Positions 48,564 to 58,929 of a stretch of DNA of 64,000 nt are shown here, piece by piece. Within the stretch, counting starts at the first letter, position 1; the number at the start of each line of letters is the position of its first letter. The notes beneath the pieces are model-generated. The model ran no database searches. It was not told where the DNA came from and saw nothing but the letters and a program-made list of their open reading frames with translations. The stretch covers positions 1 through 64,000 of the forward strand of contig JAMCRR010000052.1 of the NCBI GenBank assembly GCA_023381565.1, in the 5' to 3' direction. Made by a program: the position numbers and the translations under genes. The stretch comes from Chloroflexota bacterium. Its GTDB lineage: Bacteria > Chloroflexota > Anaerolineae > Anaerolineales > Anaerolineaceae.

Positions 48564-51361
48564 TGGATATATGGAGCGATTATTACGGCCCAAATGCCGG
48601 CTATGTGATTGAACTTTACGAGCGTTACCTCGATAATCCCCAATCTGTTGATGCCGTTTCACGCAGTATCTTCGATAGTTGGCAGATTCCTGAGTCGGAA
48701 AAGCATGTTCCTGATGCTAACATCCACCAGATCGTCGCTGCTGTGAATTACATTCAAGCAATACGCAGCTACGGCCATTTGAGCGCCCGGCTCGATCCCC
48801 TCGGCCACACCCCTCCGGGGGACCCTTCTCTGGATTTAGCGACATACAACCTGACAGAATCCGATCTGCTAAGCCTGCCGGCTTCCATCGTATCAAGCCC
48901 CGTCGCATCGAAAGCATCCAATGCACTGGAGGCCATACGTGACCTGCGTGCGGTGTATTGCCAGAGCGTCGGGTATGACTACGGGCATATCCACATCACA
49001 GAAGAAAGAGATTGGCTGAGGGAAACGGCTGAAAGCGGCTGTTTTTGCCCTCCAAACGATCCGGTTGACCCATTGAGCCTGCTCGATCGTCTCACCCAGG
49101 TTGAGACATTTGAGCAGTTCCTGCACCGCATCTTCCCCGGCAAAACGCGTTTCTCCATCGAAGGCCTGGATATGCTCATCCCGATGCTGGATGAAGTCAT
49201 CGGATCAGCTGTCGACGGTGGGATCTGCACCATCTTGATCGGGATGGCGCATCGCGGCAGGTTAAACGTTCTGGCGCACGTCTTGGAAAAATCCTACACC
49301 CAGATCCTGGCGGAATTCCGTGATGCCACCCATTACCCCAACAGCCTGGACCAGCTTGGCTGGACCGGAGATATTAACTATCATAAAGGCGCTCGCCGGG
49401 CTCTTCAGGAAGGTAAAGAAATCAAGCTGATCATCACGATGCCGCCCAACCCCAGCCACCTGGAGTACGTGAACCCTGTGATCGAAGGGATGGCCCGAGC
49501 CTCTGACAGCAATGTGCAAAAACCCGGCGCTCCTGAAATCTATCCCATGGCTGCCCTGCCAATTCTGATCCATGGCGATGCTGCCTTTCCGGGGGAAGGC
49601 ATTGCCGCTGAAACTCTCAATTTTAGCCGTCTACCCGGTTACACGACCGGGGGAACGATTCACATTATCGCCAACAATCAGTTAGGATACACCACCCCGC
49701 CTCAACAGGGGCGCAGCACGCTGTACGCCAGTGACCTGGCCAAAGGGTTCGAGATCCCCATCATTCACGTCAATGCCGATGATCCCCTGGCTTGTATCGA
49801 GGCTGCGCGCACGGCGTTTGCCTACCGCAATCGCTTCGGGAAAGATTTTCTTATCGACCTGGTCGGTTACCGTCGCTATGGTCACAACGAAGGTGATGAA
49901 CCAGGCTTCACGCAGCCCTTGATGTATACTGAGATCGATGCTCATCCCTCGGTCAGGAAAATCTGGGCAGATAGGCTCATCCAACAAGAGTTGATCGCTC
50001 CCGAAGAACCAGATGCGAAGCAAAATGCAGCCATGCGTAAGCTGCAGCAAACCCTGGAGCAGCTGAAATCGGACCAGGAAACTAAACCTCCTGCTCAGGT
50101 CAAACTCGGCGCCAAGGCCATGGAATCCACCTCTACCGGGGTTGCCTTGCCACTCCTCGAAGCATACAACCAATCCCTGCGCAGTTTCACCCAGGGATTC
50201 ACGATCAACCGGAAATTAGAACGCTCGGTCCAGCGCCGCTTGAAGATCTTCGAGGACCCCGACCAGCCTTCGATCGATTGGTCAACTGCCGAGGAGCTTG
50301 CCTTGGCCTCAATCCTGGCGGACGGTGTACCCATCCGCATGACCGGTCAAGACGTCGAACGCGGCACATTCAGCCAGCGCCACGCCGTCTTTCATGATCC
50401 AGAAACCGGCTTGACCTACACCCCTTTGCAATCATTTGAGCAATCAAAAGCGGCTTTTGAAATCCAGAACAGCCCCCTCTCAGAGAGCGCCGCTTTGGGT
50501 TTCGAATACGGCTACAGCATTATTGCTCCTTTCCGCCTGGTGATCTGGGAAGCTCAATATGGTGACTTCGTCAATGGGGCTCAGACAATGATCGATGAGT
50601 TTATCTCCTCGGCAAAAGCCAAATGGGAGTTGAATCCTTCGCTGGTGTTGCTTTTACCCCATGGTTATGAAGGACAAGGGCCCGATCATTCCAGTGCCAG
50701 GCCAGAACGATTTCTGAGTGTGGCAACCGCTCACACCCTCAGAGTTGCCAACCCCACGACAGCGGCGCAATATTTTCATTTACTCCGCCTGCAAGTAGCA
50801 CTCTTAAAGAGGGAGCCCCTCCCCCTGATCGTATTTACCCCCAAGAGCCTCCTGCGTAATCCTTTCGTGGCTTCGTCTCCCCGCGAGTTATCGGATAGCA
50901 GATGGATGCCCGTCCTGGACGATCCCGGGATACAGGAGGCCGAGGCCATCCGGCGAGTGCTCTTTTGTACCGGTAAAATCGGCGTCGAGCTGCTAACCCA
51001 TGAGCTCCGCAAACAACATGGGGAGGTCGCAGTGGTTCGGGTGGAGCAGCTGGTTCCTTTTCCGGATCGGCAGATAAAAACTCTTCTGGAGCGCTACCCC
51101 GGAATGAGAGAGGTATTTTGGGTTCAAGAAGAACCCGAAAATATGGGCGCGTGGAACTACATTCATGAAAAACTCGCTCAATTGATGCCTGTAAAATTGC
51201 CATTAGGCTATGCTGGTCGTCCGGAAAGCTCTAGCCCATCAGAGGGTTCGCATACCTGGCATGAAGCCAACCAGCAGGCCATTATCAACCAGGCTTACAA
51301 CGGGAAGAACCTGGCCTTGGAAACAACCGGGGTCACCAGAGGGGTAAAGAATGTCAACTAA
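48563..51361 (+). CDS. sucA: 2-oxoglutarate dehydrogenase E1 component
   Basis: A thiamine-diphosphate enzyme that decarboxylates 2-oxoglutarate and transfers succinyl to E2. The 932 residues include an N-terminal [17 protein letters not shown] segment similar to the E2-binding start of Suc[15 protein letters not shown], the ThDP motif GDAAFPGEG...[16 protein letters not shown], and the transketolase-like pyrimidine domain with EAQYGDF. It lacks the fused E2-type catalytic domain of actinobacterial Kgd. It overlaps sucB by 11 bp. No E3 gene is in the window. Confidence 0.94.
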   Translation: MDIWSDYYGPNAGYVIELYERYLDNPQSVDAVSRSIFDSWQIPESEKHVPDANIHQIVAAVNYIQAIRSYGHLSARLDPLGHTPPGDPSLDLATYNLTESDLLSLPASIVSSPVASKASNALEAIRDLRAVYCQSVGYDYGHIHITEERDWLRETAESGCFCPPNDPVDPLSLLDRLTQVETFEQFLHRIFPGKTRFSIEGLDMLIPMLDEVIGSAVDGGICTILIGMAHRGRLNVLAHVLEKSYTQILAEFRDATHYPNSLDQLGWTGDINYHKGARRALQEGKEIKLIITMPPNPSHLEYVNPVIEGMARASDSNVQKPGAPEIYPMAALPILIHGDAAFPGEGIAAETLNFSRLPGYTTGGTIHIIANNQLGYTTPPQQGRSTLYASDLAKGFEIPIIHVNADDPLACIEAARTAFAYRNRFGKDFLIDLVGYRRYGHNEGDEPGFTQPLMYTEIDAHPSVRKIWADRLIQQELIAPEEPDAKQNAAMRKLQQTLEQLKSDQETKPPAQVKLGAKAMESTSTGVALPLLEAYNQSLRSFTQGFTINRKLERSVQRRLKIFEDPDQPSIDWSTAEELALASILADGVPIRMTGQDVERGTFSQRHAVFHDPETGLTYTPLQSFEQSKAAFEIQNSPLSESAALGFEYGYSIIAPFRLVIWEAQYGDFVNGAQTMIDEFISSAKAKWELNPSLVLLLPHGYEGQGPDHSSARPERFLSVATAHTLRVANPTTAAQYFHLLRLQVALLKREPLPLIVFTPKSLLRNPFVASSPRELSDSRWMPVLDDPGIQEAEAIRRVLFCTGKIGVELLTHELRKQHGEVAVVRVEQLVPFPDRQIKTLLERYPGMREVFWVQEEPENMGAWNYIHEKLAQLMPVKLPLGYAGRPESSSPSEGSHTWHEANQQAIINQAYNGKNLALETTGVTRGVKNVN

Positions 51362-52664
51362 AATTGTTGTTCCAAGTTTGGGCGAATCAATTATCGAAGC
51401 TACCGTTAGCAAGTGGTACAAAAAAGAAGGTGATCGCGTCAACGTCGGAGACCCCCTTCTGGAGCTGGAAACCGACAAAGTGAATTTGGACGTTGGCGCT
51501 GAAAAGAGCGGCGTAATAGCGCAAATCCAGAAAAAAGAAGGCGAAGACGTCAAAGTAGGGGATGTCCTTGGTGTGATCGATGAGACTGATCAGGGCCGGC
51601 CTTCAACCGAGGCGGTTAAGCCGGAAACCCTCAAAGAAGAAGCTGCTGGTGCGTCGTCTCCTTCGGGAAATGCGTCTCGGTCGAGGATGAGAGTCGAGAC
51701 TGCACCCACCTCCATTACGGAAGCTCCCGCTGACGCTCTGGGCTTAGCTGAAGGAAAGAAGGATTCCGAGCGGGTAACCCCCGTCGCCCGCCGTATGGCG
51801 CAGGAACATGGGGTTGACGCTACCCAAGTGCCACCTGCTAAACCCGGAGCACGGGTGACCAAGCAGGATATCGAGCAATACCTGCAGCAGCAAGGACAGG
51901 CTGCCTCCGCTCTATCCGAGATGCCAGCCGTAACCCCAATTTCAGTCTCTGGCAAGCTCGCTGAGGAGCGCGAAGAAAGGGTCTTGATGTCGCGGCGGCG
52001 CAGGACGATCGCCCAACGCCTGGTTGAGGCTCAGCAAACGGCAGCCATGCTGACAACGTTCAATGAAATTGAGATGAGCGCAGTCGTGAAAATCCGCCGG
52101 CAGTGGAAGACTGAGTTTAACGAAAAATATGGCGTCAATCTCGGCATCGTTTCGTTCTTCGTCAAAGCCGTAATCGCTGCTTTGCGTGATTTCCCCATGG
52201 TGAACGCAGAGCTGCGGGGAGAAGAGATCATCTATAAACATTATTACGACATCGGCGTTGCCGTCGGAGCGGCAGAGGGTTTGGTGGTGCCGGTGCTGCG
52301 TGATGCTGATCGAATGTCTTTCGCCGAAATCGAGCGACAAATCCGCCAGTTTGTAAAAAAGACAGAGGACGGAACGCTGAGCCTGGAAGACCTGCGCGGC
52401 GGCACTTTTACGATCACCAACGGCGGGGTATTTGGCTCCCTTTTGAGCACGCCTATCTTGAATCCACCTCAGGTGGGGATTTTAGGGCTTCACAAGATCG
52501 AAGACCGTCCGATAGCTATCAATAACCAGGTAGAAATTCGCCCCATGATGTACGTCGCCTTATCCTACGATCACCGACTGGTGGATGGGCGCGAGGCTGT
52601 TCAATTCCTGGTGAAAGTTAAAGAGGGAATTGAAAACCCTGAACTCTTGCTCTTAGAAAGTTGA
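51351..52664 (+). CDS. sucB: Dihydrolipoyllysine succinyltransferase (E2)
   Basis: One lipoyl domain with Lys43 in ETDKVNLDV, an acidic/Ala/Ser linker, a peripheral subunit-binding domain (about 140-180, [13 protein letters not shown]), then the catalytic domain ending in [13 protein letters not shown] with the HxxxDG acyltransferase motif. At 437 residues it is a normal SucB. With sucA it implies an oxidative TCA step from 2-oxoglutarate to succinyl-CoA. Confidence 0.94.
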   Translation: MSTKIVVPSLGESIIEATVSKWYKKEGDRVNVGDPLLELETDKVNLDVGAEKSGVIAQIQKKEGEDVKVGDVLGVIDETDQGRPSTEAVKPETLKEEAAGASSPSGNASRSRMRVETAPTSITEAPADALGLAEGKKDSERVTPVARRMAQEHGVDATQVPPAKPGARVTKQDIEQYLQQQGQAASALSEMPAVTPISVSGKLAEEREERVLMSRRRRTIAQRLVEAQQTAAMLTTFNEIEMSAVVKIRRQWKTEFNEKYGVNLGIVSFFVKAVIAALRDFPMVNAELRGEEIIYKHYYDIGVAVGAAEGLVVPVLRDADRMSFAEIERQIRQFVKKTEDGTLSLEDLRGGTFTITNGGVFGSLLSTPILNPPQVGILGLHKIEDRPIAINNQVEIRPMMYVALSYDHRLVDGREAVQFLVKVKEGIENPELLLLES

Positions 52665-52832
52665 TCTCCCTTAAATACACACAACCAGCTACCCGACCAG
52701 CTATAATAAGGCTAGAATTTATTGCACACCTTTATCAACGGAACCAAATCGCTTTCTAAGTCGTCATTATATGGGTGAGGTTTTCACGGATTGACCTAAC
52801 CATCTTAATAATTCTTTCAGAAAGGTCGGGAA

Positions 52833-53777
52833 ATGAAACGCAGAACCATTCCCCTGCTCAGCCTTGCACTTCTCCTTGCCGGTTGTGCTCTCCCGATGCA
52901 ACCCGTCGTAACGCCTACCAGCACCACCTCCACCGGCCAAATTCAAACCCAGGTCAGCTATATGTTGACCCAGTTGCCTACCGAGACGGCGCCCATATCA
53001 ATAACACCTGCCGCACCTACCATGGTCATCCCAGCGCCAACGTTTACCCCGGTTGTCGCGCCTACGACTGCACCGGTTGTCACAATTACAGAGACACCCA
53101 CTATCCAGCCGGTGAATTCGCCCACACCCGCCCCCACTCTGGCCCCCTCCGCCACCCCGATTAGCACTGCTACACCTGCCGTAACCTCCCCGGCAACTGA
53201 TCCCAGGCTAAAACTCGGCGTCCCGACCTGGGAGGATAAATTCGCCAATGGAAATAACTGGGATTTAAGCGAAGGTGAGCACACCAATGCCTCGCTCGAG
53301 TCTGGTGGGATGCAGCTGACCGGTTTAACCCCCCTCGACGGCTGGCGGATCACCTGGCCCGAAATACAGAATTTCTACCTCGAAGCGACTATTAAACCCG
53401 GAACATGCAGCGGTACCGACCGTTACGGACTGATTTTTAGAGTTCCGGACCTGAAAACGGCCAATCAGGGTTACCTGTTTGGATTGACATGCGATGGGCA
53501 TTATTCGCTGCGCAAATGGGACGGCAAGAATATGACCGAGCTGATCACCTGGCAAACCAGTGCGGCGATCCATTCAGGTTCAAACCAGACGAACCGGTTA
53601 GGGATTCTCGCCGTAGGCAATCACCTTTCGCTTTATGTTAACGGAGTCTTCCTCAATGACACAACCAATAATGCCTATGCGCAAGGTGGCTTTGGTTTCT
53701 TTGTCGGCGCCAATAAAACCCCTGACTTCTCCATCCTGATCTCAGACGTCGCCTATTGGGAAAACCCGAACCTGTAA
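52833..53777 (+). CDS. Lipoprotein with Thr/Pro linker and LamG/DUF1080-like domain
   Basis: A signal peptide with lipobox LLAGC (Cys18) is followed by a Thr/Pro/Ala-rich linker (about 20-125) and a C-terminal beta-sandwich-like domain (about 125-314) of the concanavalin/3-keto-disaccharide-hydrolase sort (DRYGLIFRV, GYLFGLTCDG). It is anchored outside the membrane. It is a paralogue of the gene at 58930: both share the SGxDRYG, GYLFGxTCDG, IHSGxxQTNRLGI and TPDF motifs in the same order. Ligand unknown. Confidence 0.82.
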   Translation: MKRRTIPLLSLALLLAGCALPMQPVVTPTSTTSTGQIQTQVSYMLTQLPTETAPISITPAAPTMVIPAPTFTPVVAPTTAPVVTITETPTIQPVNSPTPAPTLAPSATPISTATPAVTSPATDPRLKLGVPTWEDKFANGNNWDLSEGEHTNASLESGGMQLTGLTPLDGWRITWPEIQNFYLEATIKPGTCSGTDRYGLIFRVPDLKTANQGYLFGLTCDGHYSLRKWDGKNMTELITWQTSAAIHSGSNQTNRLGILAVGNHLSLYVNGVFLNDTTNNAYAQGGFGFFVGANKTPDFSILISDVAYWENPNL

Positions 53778-53780
53778 AAG

Positions 53781-55067
53781 ATGCCTACTTTTCGTGACCT
53801 CCTTGACAGCCTCCCCTCCGATACGCAGGAAATGCTGCGTACGGTCTGGGAGTCTCTGCCCTCCACCGAGCGAGAAATCCTGCAATCGATGTTCAAAGGA
53901 TTCCCCAACGAAGCCAACTTGATGCGCTTGCTGATCAATCTTGCCCAGGTGCAATTTAAATACGCCTTTGGGAAGAAACAAAAAGTCGCCATTATCGGTC
54001 CGGCAAATGTGGGGAAATCCACCCTGTACAACCACTTGATCCGCCTCAAAACTGATCGGGCTGAAGTCAGCCCCTTGCCAGGAACTACCCGGGCAAACCA
54101 GACTGCGGACGCCGGTCTTTTCTCCGTCGTCGATACGCCCGGGGCAGACGCTGTGGGAGAAGTGGGAGAGCGTGAAAAAGAGCAGGCCATGTCTGCCGCG
54201 CAAGAAGCAGACTTCCTAATAATCCTGTTTGATGCCATCCAGGGGGTCAAACGTACCGAGCACGACTTGTTTGAAGAACTGAAGACTCTCGAAAAGCCGT
54301 ATATCGTGGTCCTGAATAAGATTGACCTGGTTGGTAAGGATAGTAAAAAAGTGGCGGGCCATGTCGCTGAAAACCTGCAACTAAAACCGGAGCAGGTCAT
54401 TTCAATTTCGGCTAAAGAAGACCGGAACACCGATAAAGTCCTCATGGCAGTCGCTTTGACAGAGCCCTCCATCGTCGCGTCCCTGGGAAGAGCCTTGCCC
54501 GCCTACCGCTGGCAGCTTTCCTGGAGGGTGATTGTTAGCGCGGCGTCGATCTCGGCGGTTATTGCACTCACACCCCTGCCCTTCATCGACTTCATTCCCC
54601 TGATCACCACGCAATCGGTGATGGTTTTAGGCATTGCCCGGATCTATTCCTACAACATCACCCTGGCGCGTGCTCGCGAGTTGGCAATCACATTTGGCCT
54701 GGGTTTCGTTGGGCGCACGCTTTTTCAAGAGCTCAGCAAGTTTGGGGGCATCCCAGGGTGGGTATTATCAGCTGCGATTGCCTCTTCGACGACCGTCGTC
54801 ATGGGTTATGCCGCGGCCGCCTGGTTTGAAAAAGGAGAGAAGCTCTCTGGCGAGACCCTGCGCTCCATGACTCGTAATCTGACCACAGCTCTCCTGGCTT
54901 CTTTGCGCGATTTGGGTAAAAATGTGCCGAACAAAGAAACCCTGCAGCAGCGGATCTCCGAATCGCTTTCGAAGACTTCCCTTTCCAAATCGCCTGCCTT
55001 GCCTGATGTGCCCCCTGAAGAACCTCCGCCGGGAGAAAGTCAAACCGCCGAAGACACCCATGGTTGA
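53781..55067 (+). CDS. Era-like GTPase with DUF697-type membrane domain
   Basis: The N-terminal helical region (1-65) is followed by a G domain with P-loop GPANVGKST, DTPG and NKID (about 70-225), then two to four hydrophobic segments (about 250-355) of DUF697 character, and a Pro/Glu-rich tail. 428 residues. Such proteins are membrane-associated GTPases of unclear function. It starts 3 nt after the lipoprotein stop, so it is probably co-translated. Confidence 0.8.
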   Translation: MPTFRDLLDSLPSDTQEMLRTVWESLPSTEREILQSMFKGFPNEANLMRLLINLAQVQFKYAFGKKQKVAIIGPANVGKSTLYNHLIRLKTDRAEVSPLPGTTRANQTADAGLFSVVDTPGADAVGEVGEREKEQAMSAAQEADFLIILFDAIQGVKRTEHDLFEELKTLEKPYIVVLNKIDLVGKDSKKVAGHVAENLQLKPEQVISISAKEDRNTDKVLMAVALTEPSIVASLGRALPAYRWQLSWRVIVSAASISAVIALTPLPFIDFIPLITTQSVMVLGIARIYSYNITLARARELAITFGLGFVGRTLFQELSKFGGIPGWVLSAAIASSTTVVMGYAAAAWFEKGEKLSGETLRSMTRNLTTALLASLRDLGKNVPNKETLQQRISESLSKTSLSKSPALPDVPPEEPPPGESQTAEDTHG

Positions 55068-55082
55068 TCGGCGCCATTCAAT

Positions 55083-55110
55083 TTGAATCAAAAATAAATT
55101 TGAGTATAAT
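55083..55110 (+). promoter_or_regulatory. Promoter of the AIF-like reductase gene
   Basis: TTGAAT (55083-55088) and TATAAT (55105-55110) with a 16-bp spacer. The start near 55117 gives a leader of about 70 nt ending in a consensus AAGGAGGTGG. Confidence 0.6.
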
Positions 55111-55186
55111 TATCTGAGAGGTAAAGGCAATATGGGGGATTCTCGAGGTCATTTTTCATATATAGTAGTTCGCCAAGGAGGTGGTT

Positions 55187-56362
55187 ATGCCTCACTATAA
55201 ATATTTGATTATCGGCGGCGGGATGACCGCAGATGCGGCAGTCCGGGGTGTAAGAAAAATCGATCCAGAGGGCACCATCGGGTTAATCAGCAAAGAATCG
55301 CAACCGCCTTATAACCGGCCGCCCCTCTCCAAAGCATTATGGAAGGGGAAACCTGTCGATACGATCTGGCGCGGGACTTCAAATCTGAATGTTGAGCTGC
55401 ACCTCAGGCAGTCGGCGGAGCAGATCAATCCATTGGAAAAGATGGTTATTGACAGGGAAGGGACGAGGTATGTTTATGATAAATTGCTCCTGGCTACCGG
55501 CGGCAAACCTCGCCGGCTGCCTTTCGGAGAGGATCACATCCTGTACTATCGCACGTTCGATGATTATCGGCGTCTACGGGATTTGACCGAAAAATACAAC
55601 CGTTTTGCCGTCATTGGAGGTGGGTTTATCGGTTCAGAAATCGCCGCAGCCCTGCGTATGAATGGGAAGGACGTGGTCATGCTCTTTCCAGAAGATGGGA
55701 TCTGCAGCCGAAATTTCCCGAAAGATTTATCCGCATATGTTAGTGAATATTACCGCCAGAAAGGGGTCCGGGTAATGGCGAATGTGATGATCACCGGGGT
55801 AGATGCGAGCGATCACCACCTATCCTTGATTACCAGAGCTGGCGAAAAGATAGACGCCGATTCGGTGATCGCCGGTGTAGGCATCCAACCCAATACCGAA
55901 TTGGCTGAGGGAGCGGGTATTAAAGTGGATAATGGTATCCTGGTGAACGAGTTCTTGCAGACCAACCTGCCGGATATTTACGCGGCGGGCGATGTCGCAT
56001 CTTTCTACAACCCTTACCTCGGCACGCGCATGCGCGTCGAACACGAAGATAATGCCAACACGATGGGTGAAACCGCAGGCAAAAACCTGGCCGGAGAGCA
56101 TATCCCCTATAACCACCTGCCGTATTTTTATTCCGACCTGTTCGAACTGGGATACGAAGCTGTTGGCGAATTAGACCCCCGCTTAGAGATCGTATCCGAT
56201 TGGGAGGAGCCCTTCCAGAAAGGTGTTGTCTATTTCTTGAAAGACGCCAAGGTTCGCGGCGTGCTCCTGTGGAATGTCTGGGGAAAGGTCAACGCGGCTC
56301 GCGATCTGATTGCTTCCCCCGGTCCATTTCGAAGTGACGAGCTGATCGGGCGGATTTCATGA
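55187..56362 (+). CDS. FAD/NAD(P)-dependent reductase (AIF/ferredoxin-reductase-like)
   Basis: Two Rossmann motifs, IIGGGMTADAA near the start (FAD) and VIGGGFIGSEIAAAL at about 145 (NAD), plus the FAD-closing IYAAGDVA. There is no redox-active CxxC, so it is not a disulfide reductase. The C-terminal part resembles the AIF/BenA-type ferredoxin reductase dimer domain. 391 residues. The ATG at 55187 is chosen over a GTG 6 nt earlier because it lies 5 nt from AGGAGG (55176-55181). The electron acceptor is unknown. Confidence 0.88.
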   Translation: MPHYKYLIIGGGMTADAAVRGVRKIDPEGTIGLISKESQPPYNRPPLSKALWKGKPVDTIWRGTSNLNVELHLRQSAEQINPLEKMVIDREGTRYVYDKLLLATGGKPRRLPFGEDHILYYRTFDDYRRLRDLTEKYNRFAVIGGGFIGSEIAAALRMNGKDVVMLFPEDGICSRNFPKDLSAYVSEYYRQKGVRVMANVMITGVDASDHHLSLITRAGEKIDADSVIAGVGIQPNTELAEGAGIKVDNGILVNEFLQTNLPDIYAAGDVASFYNPYLGTRMRVEHEDNANTMGETAGKNLAGEHIPYNHLPYFYSDLFELGYEAVGELDPRLEIVSDWEEPFQKGVVYFLKDAKVRGVLLWNVWGKVNAARDLIASPGPFRSDELIGRIS

Positions 56363-56380
56363 TCGGGAGGATATTCCGTT

Positions 56381-56911
56381 GTGGCGCAAAGCATTTTGAC
56401 GATCGGGCATTCCACGCGCAGCATCGATGAGTTTATCAACACCCTCAAGGCTCACGATATTGCCGAAGTAATTGATGTTCGTACGGTACCGCGATCACGG
56501 CGAAACCCTCAATTCAATCGCGAAACCCTGCCGGGTTCGCTAAAAGCCGTTGGCATAGACTATACCCATTTGCCAGAATTGGGTGGATTCCGTCCGGTAC
56601 AACCCGAATCACCAAATTCGGGTTGGAAGAACCCTTCTTTTCGTGGTTTTGCAGATTATATGCGCAGCGCTGATTTCGAATCCGGAATCCAAAAATTAGT
56701 CACCCTGGCAGAGGGAAACCACACAGCCATCATGTGCGCCGAGGCAGTTCCCTGGCGCTGCCATCGCTCCCTGATTGCGGACGCTTTAATCATCCGGGGG
56801 ATCCAGGTGGAGCATATCCTCAGCCAGGCGCGCGCTCAACCACATAAGCTAACACCCTGGGCAGAGGTCACCCCGTCCGGGTTAATCTATCCTGCGAATA
56901 TAGAGACCTAG
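56381..56911 (+). CDS. DUF488 protein
   Basis: A 176-residue DUF488 member: IGHSTRS at the start, VIDVRTVPRSRRNPQF, and the C-terminal CAEAVPWRCHRSLIAD with two Cys that characterise this family. The GTG start at 56381 has GGGAGG about 10 nt upstream, 18 nt after the reductase. Family function is not established. It converges with the next minus-strand gene with a 4-bp overlap at the stops. Confidence 0.88.
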   Translation: MAQSILTIGHSTRSIDEFINTLKAHDIAEVIDVRTVPRSRRNPQFNRETLPGSLKAVGIDYTHLPELGGFRPVQPESPNSGWKNPSFRGFADYMRSADFESGIQKLVTLAEGNHTAIMCAEAVPWRCHRSLIADALIIRGIQVEHILSQARAQPHKLTPWAEVTPSGLIYPANIET

Positions 56912-58086
56912 ATCAACCCGACTTGCTTCCCCACCTGCTCGAAGACATTCAAAACTTGATTTAACTGGTCGTGGGTATGGGTTGCCATGTAGCTGGTGCG
57001 CAAGAGCTGTCTTCCTGGAGCAACCGCCGGGGAGATCACCGGATTAACAAAAACCCCTGCATCGAATAGCAGCTTCCAGGTCAGGAAAGTGCGCTGGTCA
57101 TCGCCAATGATGATGGGGATTACCGGCGTCACAGAGTTGCCGGTATTAAATCCAAGCTGTTTAAACCCGCGGCGCATCAACTCGGCATTCTCGTTGACCT
57201 TTTGCGCCCATTCCGGCTCATCGCGCATGATACGCAATGCTGCCAGGGCTGCGGCCGCGTTGGCAGGCGGCAGGCTGGCACTGAAAATGAGCGCCCGAGC
57301 GTGATGTTTGACGTAATGAATGACATCATCGTCCCCGGCGATAAATCCTCCCAGGGAGGCAAAAGATTTGCTGAAAGTGGACATGATTAAGTCCACATCC
57401 TGAGTGATGCCGAAATGCGCTGCAGTCCCCCTCCCGCCACCCAGGACGCCCATTGCATGGGCGTCGTCGACCATCAACCTGGCCCCATACTGCTTGGCCA
57501 GGCGCGCAATATCGGGCAAGGGTGCAATATCTCCCTCCATGCTGAACAACCCGTCAACGACGATCAGTTTTCCCTTATCTGCAGGCAGATCTTTCAGAAC
57601 TCGTTCAAGGTGTTCCATGTCATTGTGGCGGAAGCGCTGGATATTCCCCCCGCTAAGAAAAGCGCCGTCCACGATGCTGGCATGGTCGTCTTTATCGAGG
57701 ATCACGTAATCGCCACGCGTCACCAAAGCACTGATCGTTCCCAGGTTTACCTGCATACCGGTAGAAAAGGTTAGCGCGGCAGGTTTGCCCACCCATTCAG
57801 CCAGCTCGCGCTCAAGCGTCTCATGCATCTCCAATGTGCCATTCAAAAACCTTGATCCTGTGCAAGAGGTCCCAAAACGAGCAATGGCTTGCTGGGCAGC
57901 TTCGCGTACTTTGGGGTGGCAAGTTAATCCCAAATAATTATTCGACCCACACATAATCAAGCGGCGTCCCTGAAATACTACCTCTGTCCCTTCATTTTCT
58001 GATAAAGGAATGAAAAAAGGGTACGTTCCGGCTGCAATTGCTTCTCTGGCATCTGTCCATTTGAAGCATTTTTCAAAAATGTCCAT
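56908..58086 (-). CDS. Alpha-oxoamine synthase, serine-palmitoyltransferase-like
   Basis: PLP enzymes of this family condense an amino acid with an acyl-CoA (KBL, BioF, HemA, SPT). PLP Lys240 is in TFSKSFASLGGF, with His135 and Asp208-x-His210 around the cofactor. The substrate-region blocks TGSRFLNGTL, STGMQVNLGTIS and VFVNPVISPAV are closer to bacterial serine palmitoyltransferases than to KBL or BioF as I recall them. The start at 58086 follows GGGGAAGGAAA; an ATG at 58104 is in frame but lacks a ribosome binding site. 392 residues. No threonine dehydrogenase or biotin genes are adjacent. Confidence 0.82.
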   Translation of the reverse strand: MDIFEKCFKWTDAREAIAAGTYPFFIPLSENEGTEVVFQGRRLIMCGSNNYLGLTCHPKVREAAQQAIARFGTSCTGSRFLNGTLEMHETLERELAEWVGKPAALTFSTGMQVNLGTISALVTRGDYVILDKDDHASIVDGAFLSGGNIQRFRHNDMEHLERVLKDLPADKGKLIVVDGLFSMEGDIAPLPDIARLAKQYGARLMVDDAHAMGVLGGGRGTAAHFGITQDVDLIMSTFSKSFASLGGFIAGDDDVIHYVKHHARALIFSASLPPANAAAALAALRIMRDEPEWAQKVNENAELMRRGFKQLGFNTGNSVTPVIPIIIGDDQRTFLTWKLLFDAGVFVNPVISPAVAPGRQLLRTSYMATHTHDQLNQVLNVFEQVGKQVGLI

Positions 58087-58226
58087 GATGGTTTCCTTCC
58101 CCATACATAAATTAAGTGATGGGTCGCCACTTCAAACAACCCATATGTTGAAGGGAGTGCCCCCCAAATGAGACCTGTGGCACCTTGTAATAATGTAATT
58201 CTGGAACAAAACCCTCTGCCCCCTAA

Positions 58227-58799
58227 TTATAAACTATAGATCAGGGTTTTGACCTGCCGAATTTCCTGCTTAGTTAGTACTCGCCATTCACCGGGCAATA
58301 AACCTGCCAGCTCGATGGATCCAATCGCCACCCGAACCAGGCGCAACGTAGGCAGCCCTACGGCTGCCGTCAGATGCCGAATTTCTCTTTTCTTTCCTTC
58401 GAACAAAATTATCTTCAGCCAGGATACCGGGCCGTGAGGTGTGATGGGTTTAGGACGAGGAGGCAGCTCGGGTTCGACTACCCGTTTCACTTGAGCTACC
58501 CTAGAGGTATATTTTCCCAGGTCAATCCCCTGGCGGAGGCGTTCTAACGCGGTCTCCGTCACCTCCCCCTCGATCTGCACCAGGTAAGTCTTCGGGTGAT
58601 GGTATCTCGGGTCGGTCAAGCGGTGGATCAATTCCCCATCATTCGTTAACAAAAGTAATCCTTCACTGTCTATATCCAGACGCCCTGCAGCATAGATGCC
58701 TTCCACTGGAACGAAATCTTTGAGAGTCGGCCTTCCTCCCCGATCAGTGAAAGTGGAAAGTACTCCATAAGGTTTGTTGAAGATCAAGTACTGGCTCAC
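58227..58799 (-). CDS. rRNA pseudouridine synthase, RluE-like (RsuA family)
   Basis: It isomerises uridines in rRNA. The catalytic Asp42 is in AGRLDIDSEGLLLLTNDG. It lacks the N-terminal S4 domain, which is characteristic of RluE (23S U2457), and is 190 residues. KKREIRHLTAAVGLPTLRLVR is the expected C-terminal block. The 58105-58226 gap before it holds nothing I can identify. Confidence 0.9.
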   Translation of the reverse strand: MSQYLIFNKPYGVLSTFTDRGGRPTLKDFVPVEGIYAAGRLDIDSEGLLLLTNDGELIHRLTDPRYHHPKTYLVQIEGEVTETALERLRQGIDLGKYTSRVAQVKRVVEPELPPRPKPITPHGPVSWLKIILFEGKKREIRHLTAAVGLPTLRLVRVAIGSIELAGLLPGEWRVLTKQEIRQVKTLIYSL

Positions 58800-58929
58800 A
58801 AGAGAAAGTATACCGGAAGAATATGATAAAATGATCTCACCCAGCGTGGAAAGTTGCTGTAACCGGAACGGTGACCCATCTCCGGAATAATATAATGACC
58901 GTCCAGATCGAAAGGAGATCTCGCCGGAT

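Noticed and set aside
52706-52711. TATAAT before the 52833 lipoprotein as its promoter
   Set aside because: No -35 or TGn extension at the right distance and more than 120 bp from the start; left unassigned.
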